From positions 1-29,467 of the forward strand of contig JAICSB010000002.1 in the NCBI GenBank assembly GCA_025937115.1: a stretch of 29,467 nucleotides of DNA, read 5' to 3'. Below, piece after piece: positions 1 through 6,104 of this stretch. This stretch comes from Pseudonocardiaceae bacterium. Lineage in GTDB: Bacteria > Actinomycetota > Actinomycetes > Mycobacteriales > Pseudonocardiaceae. A model generated the notes under the pieces. That model was not told the DNA's origin. It searched no databases and worked only from the letters and a program-made list of their open reading frames with translations. The translations under genes and the position numbers were made by a program. The stretch's first letter is position 1. Every line of letters starts with the position of its first letter.

Positions 1-642
1 CCGCCCGGCCTGGTGATCGAGGACTTCAACATGACGTTCGAGATCTACCAGAAGCGGCTGGGCAAGGTGGCGTTCAGCCTCGGAGCCGTCGCGGTGACCC
101 AGGATCCCGACAACCTCCGTGACTACGTCCGCCAGATCAAGCGGTGGGGGCTGGGTCTGTGGCAGACGGTGCGACGGCATCCGCCCCGGTTCAACCTGTT
201 CAGCGCCATGCTCACGGTACTGCTGCTCGAGCTGCTGACCAGCAGCATGTTCTTCCTGTTGCTGCCGTTGCTGATAGTTGTGCTCGGTCTACCCGCGGTG
301 TACCCGGACGCGTTATTGTGGCCCGGGATAGCGTCGCTGCACAGCGCGGTCGCCGCGCACATGACCCTGCAGGTGCTGCTACTCGCGGTGACCGGTGCCG
401 ACCTGGCGCTGACCTGTGTGGTCGCGTTGATCGAACGAAGGCTGCGTTTCCTGCTGCTCTGGATCTTCTTCCCGTTCCTGCGGGTGCTAGACGCCGCGAT
501 CGCGTTGTACGTGTTCCCGCGGGCCTGGTTGAGCTCCACCGGGCGCTGGACCAGTCCGGCCCGCCGGGCGGTGGGGATGCGCCCGACGCTCAGCGACCAG
601 ATGACCGTGTCCGCGGCGGTGAGAGCATCGTCGACGGACTAG
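1..642 (+). CDS. Membrane glycosyltransferase family 2 (C-terminal part)
   Basis: The reading frame is open from the first base, so the N-terminal catalytic half lies outside the window. What remains begins with an acidic 'IEDFNMTFE' stretch, matching the conserved E-D of processive GT2 enzymes, followed by 'QIKRWGLGLWQ', a QxxRW-type acceptor/product-binding motif. About three hydrophobic segments follow (roughly residues 65-95, 115-140 and 145-175, counting from base 13). This order (ED, QxxRW, membrane helices) is typical of PgaC, cellulose or hyaluronan synthase-like enzymes that polymerise a sugar while threading it through the membrane. The product sugar cannot be read. The polysaccharide genes further right fit a surface-polymer role, though they need not be the same pathway. 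Confidence 0.8.
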   Translation, partial: PPGLVIEDFNMTFEIYQKRLGKVAFSLGAVAVTQDPDNLRDYVRQIKRWGLGLWQTVRRHPPRFNLFSAMLTVLLLELLTSSMFFLLLPLLIVVLGLPAVYPDALLWPGIASLHSAVAAHMTLQVLLLAVTGADLALTCVVALIERRLRFLLLWIFFPFLRVLDAAIALYVFPRAWLSSTGRWTSPARRAVGMRPTLSDQMTVSAAVRASSTD

Positions 643-712
643 ACGCATTCGCCGACATGGACGGATTCGACAACGTCACGCAGATCAGTAGTTGCCGCTC
701 AGAGGTACTGCC

Positions 713-728
713 GGGCACAGTTGTGCCC
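713..728. promoter_or_regulatory. Perfect 16-bp palindrome before the LuxR-type gene
   Basis: GGGCACA-GT-TGTGCCC is a perfect 7-bp inverted repeat with a 2-bp centre. It ends one base before the GTG at 729, which is a likely start of the regulator gene. A compact palindrome here could be an operator, perhaps for autoregulation, or a hairpin covering the start. If translation starts at 657 instead, it lies inside the coding sequence and means less. Confidence 0.35.
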
Positions 729-1400
729 GTGACATTCTTGCGGGTTCTCCTCGTGGACAGTCACACGATGCTGACCGATGCCCTGACCGTCCAGCTGTCC
801 ACCACCACAGATCTGTGGGTCGTGGGTAGCGCCACACCGGATGACCCGCGCCTGCTGGATATGGTCCGCACCCTGCGCCCGGACGTCGTGACGACCGAGA
901 TCGGCTCGGCGACCGTCGCCACCGGCGGGCTGCTCCGGAAACTGCACGCCGCCTATCCCCCGGCACAGCTCGTCGTGCTCACCGGCAGCCACGACTGCGC
1001 CCATGCCGTCGCGGCGGCGCGGGCCGGCGCCACCGCCTGGGTGTCCAAGGAGAGCTCCCTGGATCACCTGCTCGAAGTCCTGCGCGGGGTCCCGCTCGGT
1101 TATGCCTTCTATCCACCCCGCCAACTCGGCGTGGTGCTGCGCGAGTTACGCGACGACGTCCGACGCGCCCGCGACTGCAGCGCACGCCTCGACGTGCTGT
1201 CCCAGCGTGAGCGCGAGGTACTGCGGCACATGGTGGACGGCATGCCGGTGAGCCGGATCGCCGTCGAGTCAGTGGTGTCCACCAGCACCGTCCGCACCCA
1301 CGTGCGCAGCATCCTCACCAAGCTCGGCGTCCGCAGCCGCCTCGAAGCGGTCAGCGTCGCCCGCGCCGCCGGCCTGCGGCCCGCCGCCGAGGCCACCTGA
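729..1400 (+). CDS. NarL/FixJ-type LuxR regulator with atypical receiver domain
   Basis: The 223-residue protein has a receiver-like domain (about 1-125) and a LuxR helix-turn-helix (about 155-215, 'LSQREREVLRHM...STSTVRTHVRSILTKLGV'), the normal length for NarL-family regulators. The receiver keeps an N-terminal Asp (D10 in 'LLVDSH'), a 'VVLTGS' Thr switch and a Lys in 'WVSKES'. However, the phospho-acceptor position in 'PDVVTTEIG' is Glu57, not Asp, and the second acidic residue of the usual DD pair is Ser11. It may therefore act without phosphorylation. GTG 729 was chosen because the receiver begins there ('TFLRVLLVDS'). ATG 657 and GTG 723 are in-frame alternatives, and none has a strong ribosome site. 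It follows the GT2 gene closely and may regulate polysaccharide genes. Confidence 0.85.
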   Translation: MTFLRVLLVDSHTMLTDALTVQLSTTTDLWVVGSATPDDPRLLDMVRTLRPDVVTTEIGSATVATGGLLRKLHAAYPPAQLVVLTGSHDCAHAVAAARAGATAWVSKESSLDHLLEVLRGVPLGYAFYPPRQLGVVLRELRDDVRRARDCSARLDVLSQREREVLRHMVDGMPVSRIAVESVVSTSTVRTHVRSILTKLGVRSRLEAVSVARAAGLRPAAEAT

Positions 1401-1475
1401 TCTGCGGTGTGCGCCCAAGCCCGGAAGGCGGTGCGTTCGTCCATCTTGATCAACGTTAAGCACACTAGAGCGTGT

Positions 1476-1495
1476 CCCGTGCCCCGACGGGTTTT
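1476..1495 (+). terminator. Weak hairpin with T-run after the LuxR-type gene
   Basis: CCCGT and ACGGG form a 5-bp stem around a 6-base loop, followed by TTTT. It lies between the converging LuxR-type and methyltransferase genes, where a terminator would be expected. The stem is short, so this is only a candidate. Confidence 0.3.
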
Positions 1496-1563
1496 GTGAT
1501 GCTGTTAAAAAACTTACGTCGACCTGATTTGAAGCAAGCTGGACTGAAATGGCCGAGCGGCCC

Positions 1564-2244
1564 CTACCTGTCGGTCGCCCGTATCGTGAACCGCGTGGTT
1601 ACTCTCGATTTCCGGCGGCCCCCGCTCCACGTCAGGTCGCGAGGATGCAAAGTCGCCCCGGACTTTTCGCCCAGGAAGTACACTCCACATGCGGCATCCT
1701 CTGCTAGGTCGGGCTTGGCGAATCTCTCTAATAGCCGCAGCCACGAGAAGGCGCCGGCGACGAGAATTCCAAACCTTTGTGAGCCAGTGAGGGCACGAAC
1801 GTAGGCCACGATCGCCCAGATGAGGGCGAGAGCAGGTCCACTGCTCATTCCGGACCGGATTTCTGTAAACTTGCGAAATAGCCACCGGTGGCCGCTCAAG
1901 GTGAATCGAGTGAAGTCGTATGCGCCCTCATGCACCTGCTGCATGAACGGCGTATCAGCGAAGAGAACTCCACCCGATACGAGCACCCTGTAACATTCTT
2001 CGACAACGGTCCCAGGGTCGACAACATGCTCAAGTACGGCCTGAATCCAAATTCCATCGAAACTTTCGTCCGCAAAGGGAATCTGGTGCGCGTCCGCTAG
2101 AAGCGTGGTGTGCTCGGTCGCATAAATATCCGTTCCCACCACCAGCAAGTCCGGATCACCATAAATGGTCTCGCCGGTTCCCCTCCCTACGGCGCCACCG
2201 CCGACGACCAGGATCCTTGGCCGTCGGCTTATTTCTTTGGCCAC
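1564..2244 (-). CDS. SAM-dependent class I methyltransferase
   Basis: The 226-residue protein carries glycine-rich motif I ('RILVVGGGAVGRGT'), an acidic motif II ('VVGTDIY'), a motif III-like 'ADAHQIPFADESFDGIW' and 'AVLEHVVDP', the Methyltransf_11-type pattern. Substrate unknown. The GTG start at 2244 overlaps the end of the upstream zinc-ribbon ORF by 16 bases. The residues encoded just before the GTG in this frame ('SPARHFVAVAKEIS') read like the interdomain helix of relatives in which zinc ribbon and methyltransferase are one polypeptide, so this may be the 3' half of a single frameshifted gene. If the two are separate, overlap makes translational coupling likely. The C-terminus appears complete. 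Confidence 0.75.
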   Translation of the reverse strand: MAKEISRRPRILVVGGGAVGRGTGETIYGDPDLLVVGTDIYATEHTTLLADAHQIPFADESFDGIWIQAVLEHVVDPGTVVEECYRVLVSGGVLFADTPFMQQVHEGAYDFTRFTLSGHRWLFRKFTEIRSGMSSGPALALIWAIVAYVRALTGSQRFGILVAGAFSWLRLLERFAKPDLAEDAACGVYFLGEKSGATLHPRDLTWSGGRRKSRVTTRFTIRATDR

Positions 2245-2576
2245 CGCAACGAAGTGGCGGGCTGGGCTAACGTGCTGACATTTCCAGGACGCTCAGCGAG
2301 TATCAACCGACCAATCCTCGTTGCCAGCGACTCCTTACGAGCGATGACCGAGGACCCGGAATGCGAGGACAACGAGCTTGTGGAAATGATGCTCTGCCGC
2401 GAATCGATCAGTGCAGGCTGGCCCGAAACAACTGGGAACGGTTCCGTGGCGTACACGCAAGCTGAATTCTCACACGAAAACGCCTCGTCGTCATCCACCA
2501 GACGTCCGCGGCAGGCTGGGCATCGGAGAGACTGGCGGATCGCAGAATGGAGCAGCGGGCTACTATGCGCCGTCAT
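2229..2576 (-). CDS. Trm112-like zinc-ribbon protein (probable N-terminal half of the methyltransferase)
   Basis: This 115-residue ORF has a four-cysteine ribbon (CPAC near residue 19, then C-x4-C near residue 35) followed by 'PFPVVSGQPALID', the Trm112-like pattern found in front of many class I methyltransferases. The remainder resembles a linker to the next ORF. The ATG at 2576 has a GAGG seven bases upstream and overlaps the stop of the preceding XRE-regulator remnant as ATGA. The ORF ends in the other frame only 16 bases after the methyltransferase GTG. A one-base indel near 2260-2275 would fuse the two into a protein of about 330 residues, the usual size of the fused family. Real split gene, recent frameshift and sequencing error are all possible. 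Confidence 0.6.
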   Translation of the reverse strand: MTAHSSPLLHSAIRQSLRCPACRGRLVDDDEAFSCENSACVYATEPFPVVSGQPALIDSRQSIISTSSLSSHSGSSVIARKESLATRIGRLILAERPGNVSTLAQPATSLRWPKK

Positions 2577-3054
2577 GCGCTCGCCTCGGTGTCGCAGCGA
2601 TGTAGATCATCTCTTGACACCGTCGGTATTGTCCGTTGCCATGTTGTAGCACCATCGAGCCTCTGCGATCGCCGCTTCATCACTACAACGGTAGCGTACG
2701 GCTGATAGTGGGGTCGGTAAAGGTAGCCCGTCCAGAGACTGCTCGCGGCGCGGGCATGACCGACTGGGTCGCTAACCGCTGGATCCAGGAGACCGAGCAT
2801 GGCGAGTGTCACCGCGTCTTTCCACGCATGGAGCATGTGCGGGGCCAATGCGGTGCCGGCAGCGCCGAGCTGGTCGAGCAGCCGGGCGCGCGTTGTCCAA
2901 CATGCCCACCAGCGACTCATCCTCAGACGGCGGAAAGCCCACGGCGTGGGCCGGAGCAGGGTTGCTCTTGAGCCCGATCTGCTCAGCGGTGGCACCGAAG
3001 AGGTGGCACAGCAGCTCCCGATAACGGGCGCTGACTCCTTTGATCCCGCGTTCC
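2573..3054 (-). pseudogene. XRE-family regulator, 3' fragment (cut by the IS element, frameshifted)
   Basis: Reading on the minus strand from the IS edge, one frame gives 'ERGIKGVSARYRELLCHLFGATAEQIGL', the stretch that follows the helix-turn-helix in a common actinobacterial XRE regulator type. That frame runs on to about 2900 ('SEDESLVGMLDNAR'), after which the likely continuation ('ARLLDQLGAAGTALAPHMLHAWKDAV') is in a different frame, so a further one-base indel is present around 2895-2910. The second frame ends at 2573, overlapping the zinc-ribbon ATG. The missing N-terminal part lies beyond the IS at 4504-4658. The gene is inactive both by insertion and by frameshift. Confidence 0.75.
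3046..3054. repeat. Left copy of the 9-bp target-site duplication
   Basis: CCGCGTTCC directly precedes the left end of the IS and is repeated directly after its right end at 4504-4512. Nine bases fits the 8-9 bp duplication made by IS256-family elements. Confidence 0.85.
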
Positions 3055-3080
3055 GAGCAATGCTTGAAACCTGTGGATGA
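3055..3080 (+). repeat. Left terminal inverted repeat of the IS256-family element
   Basis: Begins GAGCAATGCTTG and ends with ACCTGTGGATGA. The reverse complement of 4478-4503 begins GAGCAAT and ends ACCTGTGGATCA, giving about 20 matches in 26 positions. Confidence 0.85.
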
Positions 3081-3165
3081 GCGGGAGGGGCGTACCTTCC
3101 CGGTGATCGAGTGAAGGTTCTCAAGCAAGACCGGCGCGCCAACGCTGGTCGGGAAGGTACGACCC

Positions 3166-4471
3166 ATGGTCACCGTAGTCCCCGAGCCCGCCGCGAGCGT
3201 TGACCGCACCGGGAGTATCCAGTTGGGTGCGTCGTCGTCGCTGCTCGATGATCTCGTGCGTCAAGGCGCGCGGCGGATGCTGGCGCAGACGCTGCAGGCC
3301 GAGGTCGAGGAGCGCATCGCCCGGTTCGCCGACGAGCGCGACGAGGCGGGCCACCGGCTGGTGGTGCGCAACGGCTACCACGAGCCCCGCGAGGTGCTCA
3401 CCAGTGCCGGCGCCGTGGCGGTCTGCGCGCCGCGGATTTAATGACCGCCGGGTCGATCCCGACACCGGCGAGCGAGCGCGGTTCACCTCGGCGATCCTGC
3501 CGCCGTGGTGCCGCAAGACCCCGAAGATCAACGAGGTGTTGCCGCTGTTGTACCTGCACGGCCTGTCGACTAGCGACTTCGGGCCGGCGCTGGGCCAGTT
3601 CCTGGGCTCGTCGGCGGGATCGTCGGCGTCGGTGATCACCAAACTGACCGAGACGTGGCAGGCCGAGCAGCGCGCCTTCGCCGCCCGAGACCTCTCCGAT
3701 GTGGACTACGTCTACCTGTGGGTCGACGGAATTCACGTCAACATCCGCCTGCAGGAACACAAGCTGTGTCTGCTGGTGATGATCGGTGTCCGGGCCGACG
3801 GCCGCAAGGAGCTCGTGGCGCTGGCCGACGGGTACCGGGAGTCGGTCGAGTCGTGGGCCGACCTGCTCCGCGACTGCTCCCGGCGTGGGATGCGCGCCCC
3901 GGTGCTGGCGATCGGCGATGGCGCGGTGGGGTTCTGGGGCGCGCTGCGCGAGGTTTTCCCGGCCACCCGAGAGCAACGCTGCTGGTTCCATTATGCCGAC
4001 GTCCTCGCTGCGCTGCCCAAATCCGCCCATCCGGGGGCGAAGAAGGCCCTGGCGCAGATCTGGAACACCGAGGACCGCCGCCACGCCCTCGACGCCGTCG
4101 CTGGGTTCAAGACCGCCTACGGGGCGAAGTTCCCCAAGGCCGTCGCCAAGATCACCGACGATCTCGACGAGATACTCGCGTTCTACGACTACCCCGCCGA
4201 GCACTGGATCCACCTACCCACCACCAACCCCATTGAATCTACTTTCGGGACCGTCCGGCACCGCACCAAGGTCACCTGCGGGCCCGGTTCGCGAGCCGCC
4301 GGGCTGGCCATGGCGTTCAAGCTCATCGAGGCCGCACAGGCCCGCTGGCGCACGGTCAACGCATCCACCTCGTCGCTCTCGTCCGAGCCGGAGCCCGCTT
4401 CGACGCCGGCAAACTCATCGAACGACCCGACGCTCACCCCATCGACACCCCCACAGAGGCAGCCCGCCTAA
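3166..4471 (+). pseudogene. IS256-family (mutator-type) transposase, frameshifted
   Basis: Translation starts at ATG 3166, with GGGAAGG eight bases upstream, and runs to a TAA at 3439-3441 ('...VCAPRI'). The protein continues one frame over from about 3437 ('NDRRVDPDTGERARF...') to 4471. Joined, the two parts make about 434 residues, the usual size. The second part carries the DDE residues in their IS256 contexts: Asp in 'LWVDGIH', Asp in 'IGDGAVGFW' followed by 'RCWFH', and Glu in 'NPIESTFGTVRHRTK'. The +1 shift falls at 'cggATTTAATgac'. No slippery heptamer or stimulatory structure is obvious and the family normally uses one ORF, so a disabling one-base insertion is the simplest reading. 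Confidence 0.85.
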
Positions 4472-4477
4472 AGATCT

Positions 4478-4503
4478 TGATCCACAGGTATTGACAATTG
4501 CTC
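4478..4503 (-). repeat. Right terminal inverted repeat of the IS256-family element
   Basis: Reverse complement of the left end with about 20 of 26 positions matching. The outermost seven bases GAGCAAT and the inner ACCTGTGGAT are identical. Confidence 0.85.
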
Positions 4504-4512
4504 CCGCGTTCC
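4504..4512. repeat. Right copy of the 9-bp target-site duplication
   Basis: CCGCGTTCC, identical to 3046-3054, lies directly outside the right end of the IS. Confidence 0.85.
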
Positions 4513-4658
4513 CATTTGGTGATCATGTCAGTGTTGACCGCAGCCCGCTCGCGACCCTGCATCCACGCCAGCTGCGCCAAGCGCTCGGCCATCTGCTGTT
4601 GAGTCGACCTCAGCTGGAGGCGGTACTCGCGCAGCCGTGGGCGCTCAGCGTCGCCCAA
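4504..4658 (-). pseudogene. XRE-family regulator, 5' fragment with helix-turn-helix
   Basis: Reading on the minus strand from TTG 4658, the frame encodes 'LREYRLQLRSTQQQMAERLAQLAWMQ' and 'VNTDMITKWERG', a clear XRE-type DNA-binding domain. At 4503 the frame runs into the IS end and adds foreign residues ('SNCQYLWIKIF'). Joining it across the element to 3045 gives 'ITKWERGIKGVSARYRELLCHLFG', in frame with the 3' fragment. No good ribosome site is seen before TTG 4658 and an in-frame stop lies not far upstream, so the true N-terminus may also be lost against the adjoining exonuclease-family pseudogene. Confidence 0.8.
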
Positions 4659-4659
4659 G

Positions 4660-5620
4660 CCGTGACGGAGGACCTCGTGGCGTCAATGCCGGAAGTGGCG
4701 AGTATGTGGTCGATCGGGACGACGAGCCAGCGCGGCCATGTAGAGGGCCAAGTGCCGACCAATCCCTGCCCGCGCCGGTGGGCGGCGTCCGAGCCATCGC
4801 TTGCGTTGTCGCGCAGCACGGAATGGTAGAGCGTGGCGTTGAGATCCTCGGCCACGGTCGTAGACGTCGGGGACTCGCACCACCGCGGAAGTAAGCACAG
4901 GTCGTGCCGCCATCGATCGGTGGCACCCGGCACTGGCGGAACCGCGTGAAACGCGACGAACCGAAGCCGCCCAAGGGAACCCTGCTCAGCTCGAGGGTGC
5001 GGAAAGGGCGTCTGGACTCCCCCGGGCGACGTGCACCGTCCCGATCGAGGGTGCAGCCAATGCTGTCACGCCGTCGACGTCGGGTTCTCGGGGTCTACCC
5101 GACTCCACGAGCGATATCCCTGTCCAGCGAGTTTGTGGTCGACTCGCACGCGGGAAGCCTTGCCCTGCTTCCGGCAGGGCCACCAGGTCCCGGACAGCGG
5201 CCCGCATCACCTGCGCCAGCTCTGCAGCATCAGCTCGACCGTCGTAGACATTGATCAACGATATGGAGAGCTCCCGGCCGCCAGCGGCGGGTTCAGCGCC
5301 AGAGATGGTGCGAGCAACACTCTCACCGCTGCCAGGATGCCAACCACCATGAGTGCGGCCGCGGAAGGCCAGGCCCGACCACACATGAGCATGAACACGC
5401 TGAGCACCATCGTGGCAGCAGCCAAGCTCGGCCGAAACGCCACGATCTGCGCGAACGGCGTCCGCGGGTCGAGCCCGAGCCGGTCAGGCGGCAGCAGCAG
5501 CACCAGGACGGACAAAGCCACCCGGCTACGGCTGCCAAGTACCGGGCTCGAGAGCAGCCGGTGCCGAGGTGCTGGTCGTCGATGACTTGAGTCGGGGCAG
5601 GCGAGGCCAATCGACGTCAC
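4660..5620 (-). pseudogene. Endonuclease/exonuclease/phosphatase-family protein remnant
   Basis: Three minus-strand frames together spell one protein. The first (5620 to about 5270) has hydrophobic segments and 'LDPRTPFAQIVAFRPSLAAATM'. The second (about 5300 to 4986) gives 'LSISLINVYDGRADAAELAQVM...VALPEAG' and 'DVDGVTALAAPSIGTVHVARG'. The third (about 4930 to 4670) gives 'VAEDLNATLYHSVLRD' and 'GLVGTWPSTWPRWLVVPIDHILATSGI'. This is the order of actinobacterial membrane-anchored EEP proteins: Asn and Glu in the N-terminal motifs, then GDFNATLDH-like and PIDHVL-like motifs. At least two frameshifts are needed (near 5270 and 4950) and the final catalytic His motif is not seen. The N-terminal end abuts an epimerase remnant on the other strand. 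Confidence 0.7.
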
Positions 5621-5640
5621 CGGTGCCCGGCGCGACCTGG
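5555..5640 (+). pseudogene. Short NAD-dependent sugar epimerase remnant (left copy)
   Basis: One frame reads 'AAGAEVLVVDDLSRGRRGQ...PGATWF', matching the second beta-strand and NAD-binding acidic loop of GalE-like NDP-sugar epimerases ('AGHEVVVVDDLSRGRRANL'). The preceding GxxGxxG strand and everything after about 30 residues are missing. A similar remnant lies at 23697-23765; the core 25 bases of each (5575-5599 and 23714-23738) agree at 22 positions. Too short to function. Confidence 0.5.
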
Positions 5641-6104
5641 TTTACCACCACTCACGCCGCTGCCCGAAGGACTGACGTACACGCCGAGGCGCTCTGCGTC
5701 CTGATGGTGGTCGATACGAGCCAAAGCGAGCCCCTTAAGTTATATAAGTAGACCGACGGACGAGCCGTAGCAACGTTCAGTCACGATGATCTACTAATGC
5801 GACACAAACAGCACCGACTCCTCGCGTACGCCACGAGCGGCAACCCCGTGCGTCTCCGCCTACGTCGCGGCTTGGACGGCGAGTGCAGGTAGTCATCAAT
5901 CGGAACCAGCAAGACAGGTTGGGACGGCCCAAAACACTTTTTGCAGCTAGCGACCCGCTCCGGCGACCCAAAAAATTTCCCCCTTGTTCGCCGTAACGTT
6001 ACTGAGACCGAGCCGATATCACCCGGTAGAGCCACAGACGGGCGGCCGTCGACCGGGTGCATTAGTACTACTTAAAGTCACCCGCTACTGACGGTCGAAC
6101 AACT
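5641..6104. other. Intergenic leader upstream of the polysaccharide operon
   Basis: No gene is supported in this roughly 460-base stretch. It is less GC-rich than its surroundings, with an AT-rich patch near 5740-5752 (TTAAGTTATATAAGT), an A/T block at 5970-5978 and a perfect palindrome at 5993-6002. It must contain the promoter of the long plus-strand operon, but no convincing -35/-10 pair or known riboswitch could be assigned by eye. Confidence 0.5.
5993..6002. promoter_or_regulatory. Perfect 10-bp palindrome GTAACGTTAC
   Basis: GTAACGTTAC is self-complementary and lies about 100 bases before the operon's first start codon, in an AT-richer part of the leader. It could be a repressor operator (LacI- and TetR-type sites have this form), but a 10-mer palindrome can also occur by chance. 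Confidence 0.3.

Larger units (their letters stand above)
3055..4503 (+). mobile_element. IS256-family insertion sequence, 1449 bp
   Basis: The element is bounded by imperfect 26-bp terminal inverted repeats (3055-3080 and 4478-4503, about 20 of 26 matching; both start GAGCAAT inward and share ACCTGTGGAT) and by a 9-bp direct duplication CCGCGTTCC. It contains one transposase gene on the plus strand. Length, ends and duplication size agree with the IS256 family. It was inserted into the XRE regulator gene on the opposite strand: deleting the element and one duplication copy restores a continuous reading frame. The transposase has a frameshift, so this copy is probably no longer autonomous, although an intact copy elsewhere could move it. 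Confidence 0.9.

Noticed and set aside
144..728. Upstream in-frame extension of the LuxR-type ORF (to 418 residues)
   Set aside because: The extension overlaps the GT2 gene in another frame, has low-complexity Ala/Arg/Gly-rich composition and precedes a receiver domain that starts normally at about 729.
1472..1804. Plus-strand ORF antisense to the methyltransferase
   Set aside because: No motif, and it lies opposite a gene with clear SAM-binding motifs.
3436..3445. Programmed frameshifting in the transposase
   Set aside because: No slippery heptamer or following structure is seen, and IS256-family transposases are normally single ORFs.
3398..4213. Long minus-strand ORF antisense to the transposase
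   Set aside because: Shadow of the GC-rich coding strand; no recognisable domain, while the plus strand carries the DDE motifs.
5569..5751. A 60-residue plus-strand ORF as a small gene
   Set aside because: Only the first 15 residues look like protein (epimerase remnant); there is no ribosome site and the rest is unlike any fold. Listed as a remnant instead.
5641..6104. A riboswitch upstream of the operon
   Set aside because: No conserved riboswitch core (for example ydaO-, GEMM- or cobalamin-type) could be matched by eye.
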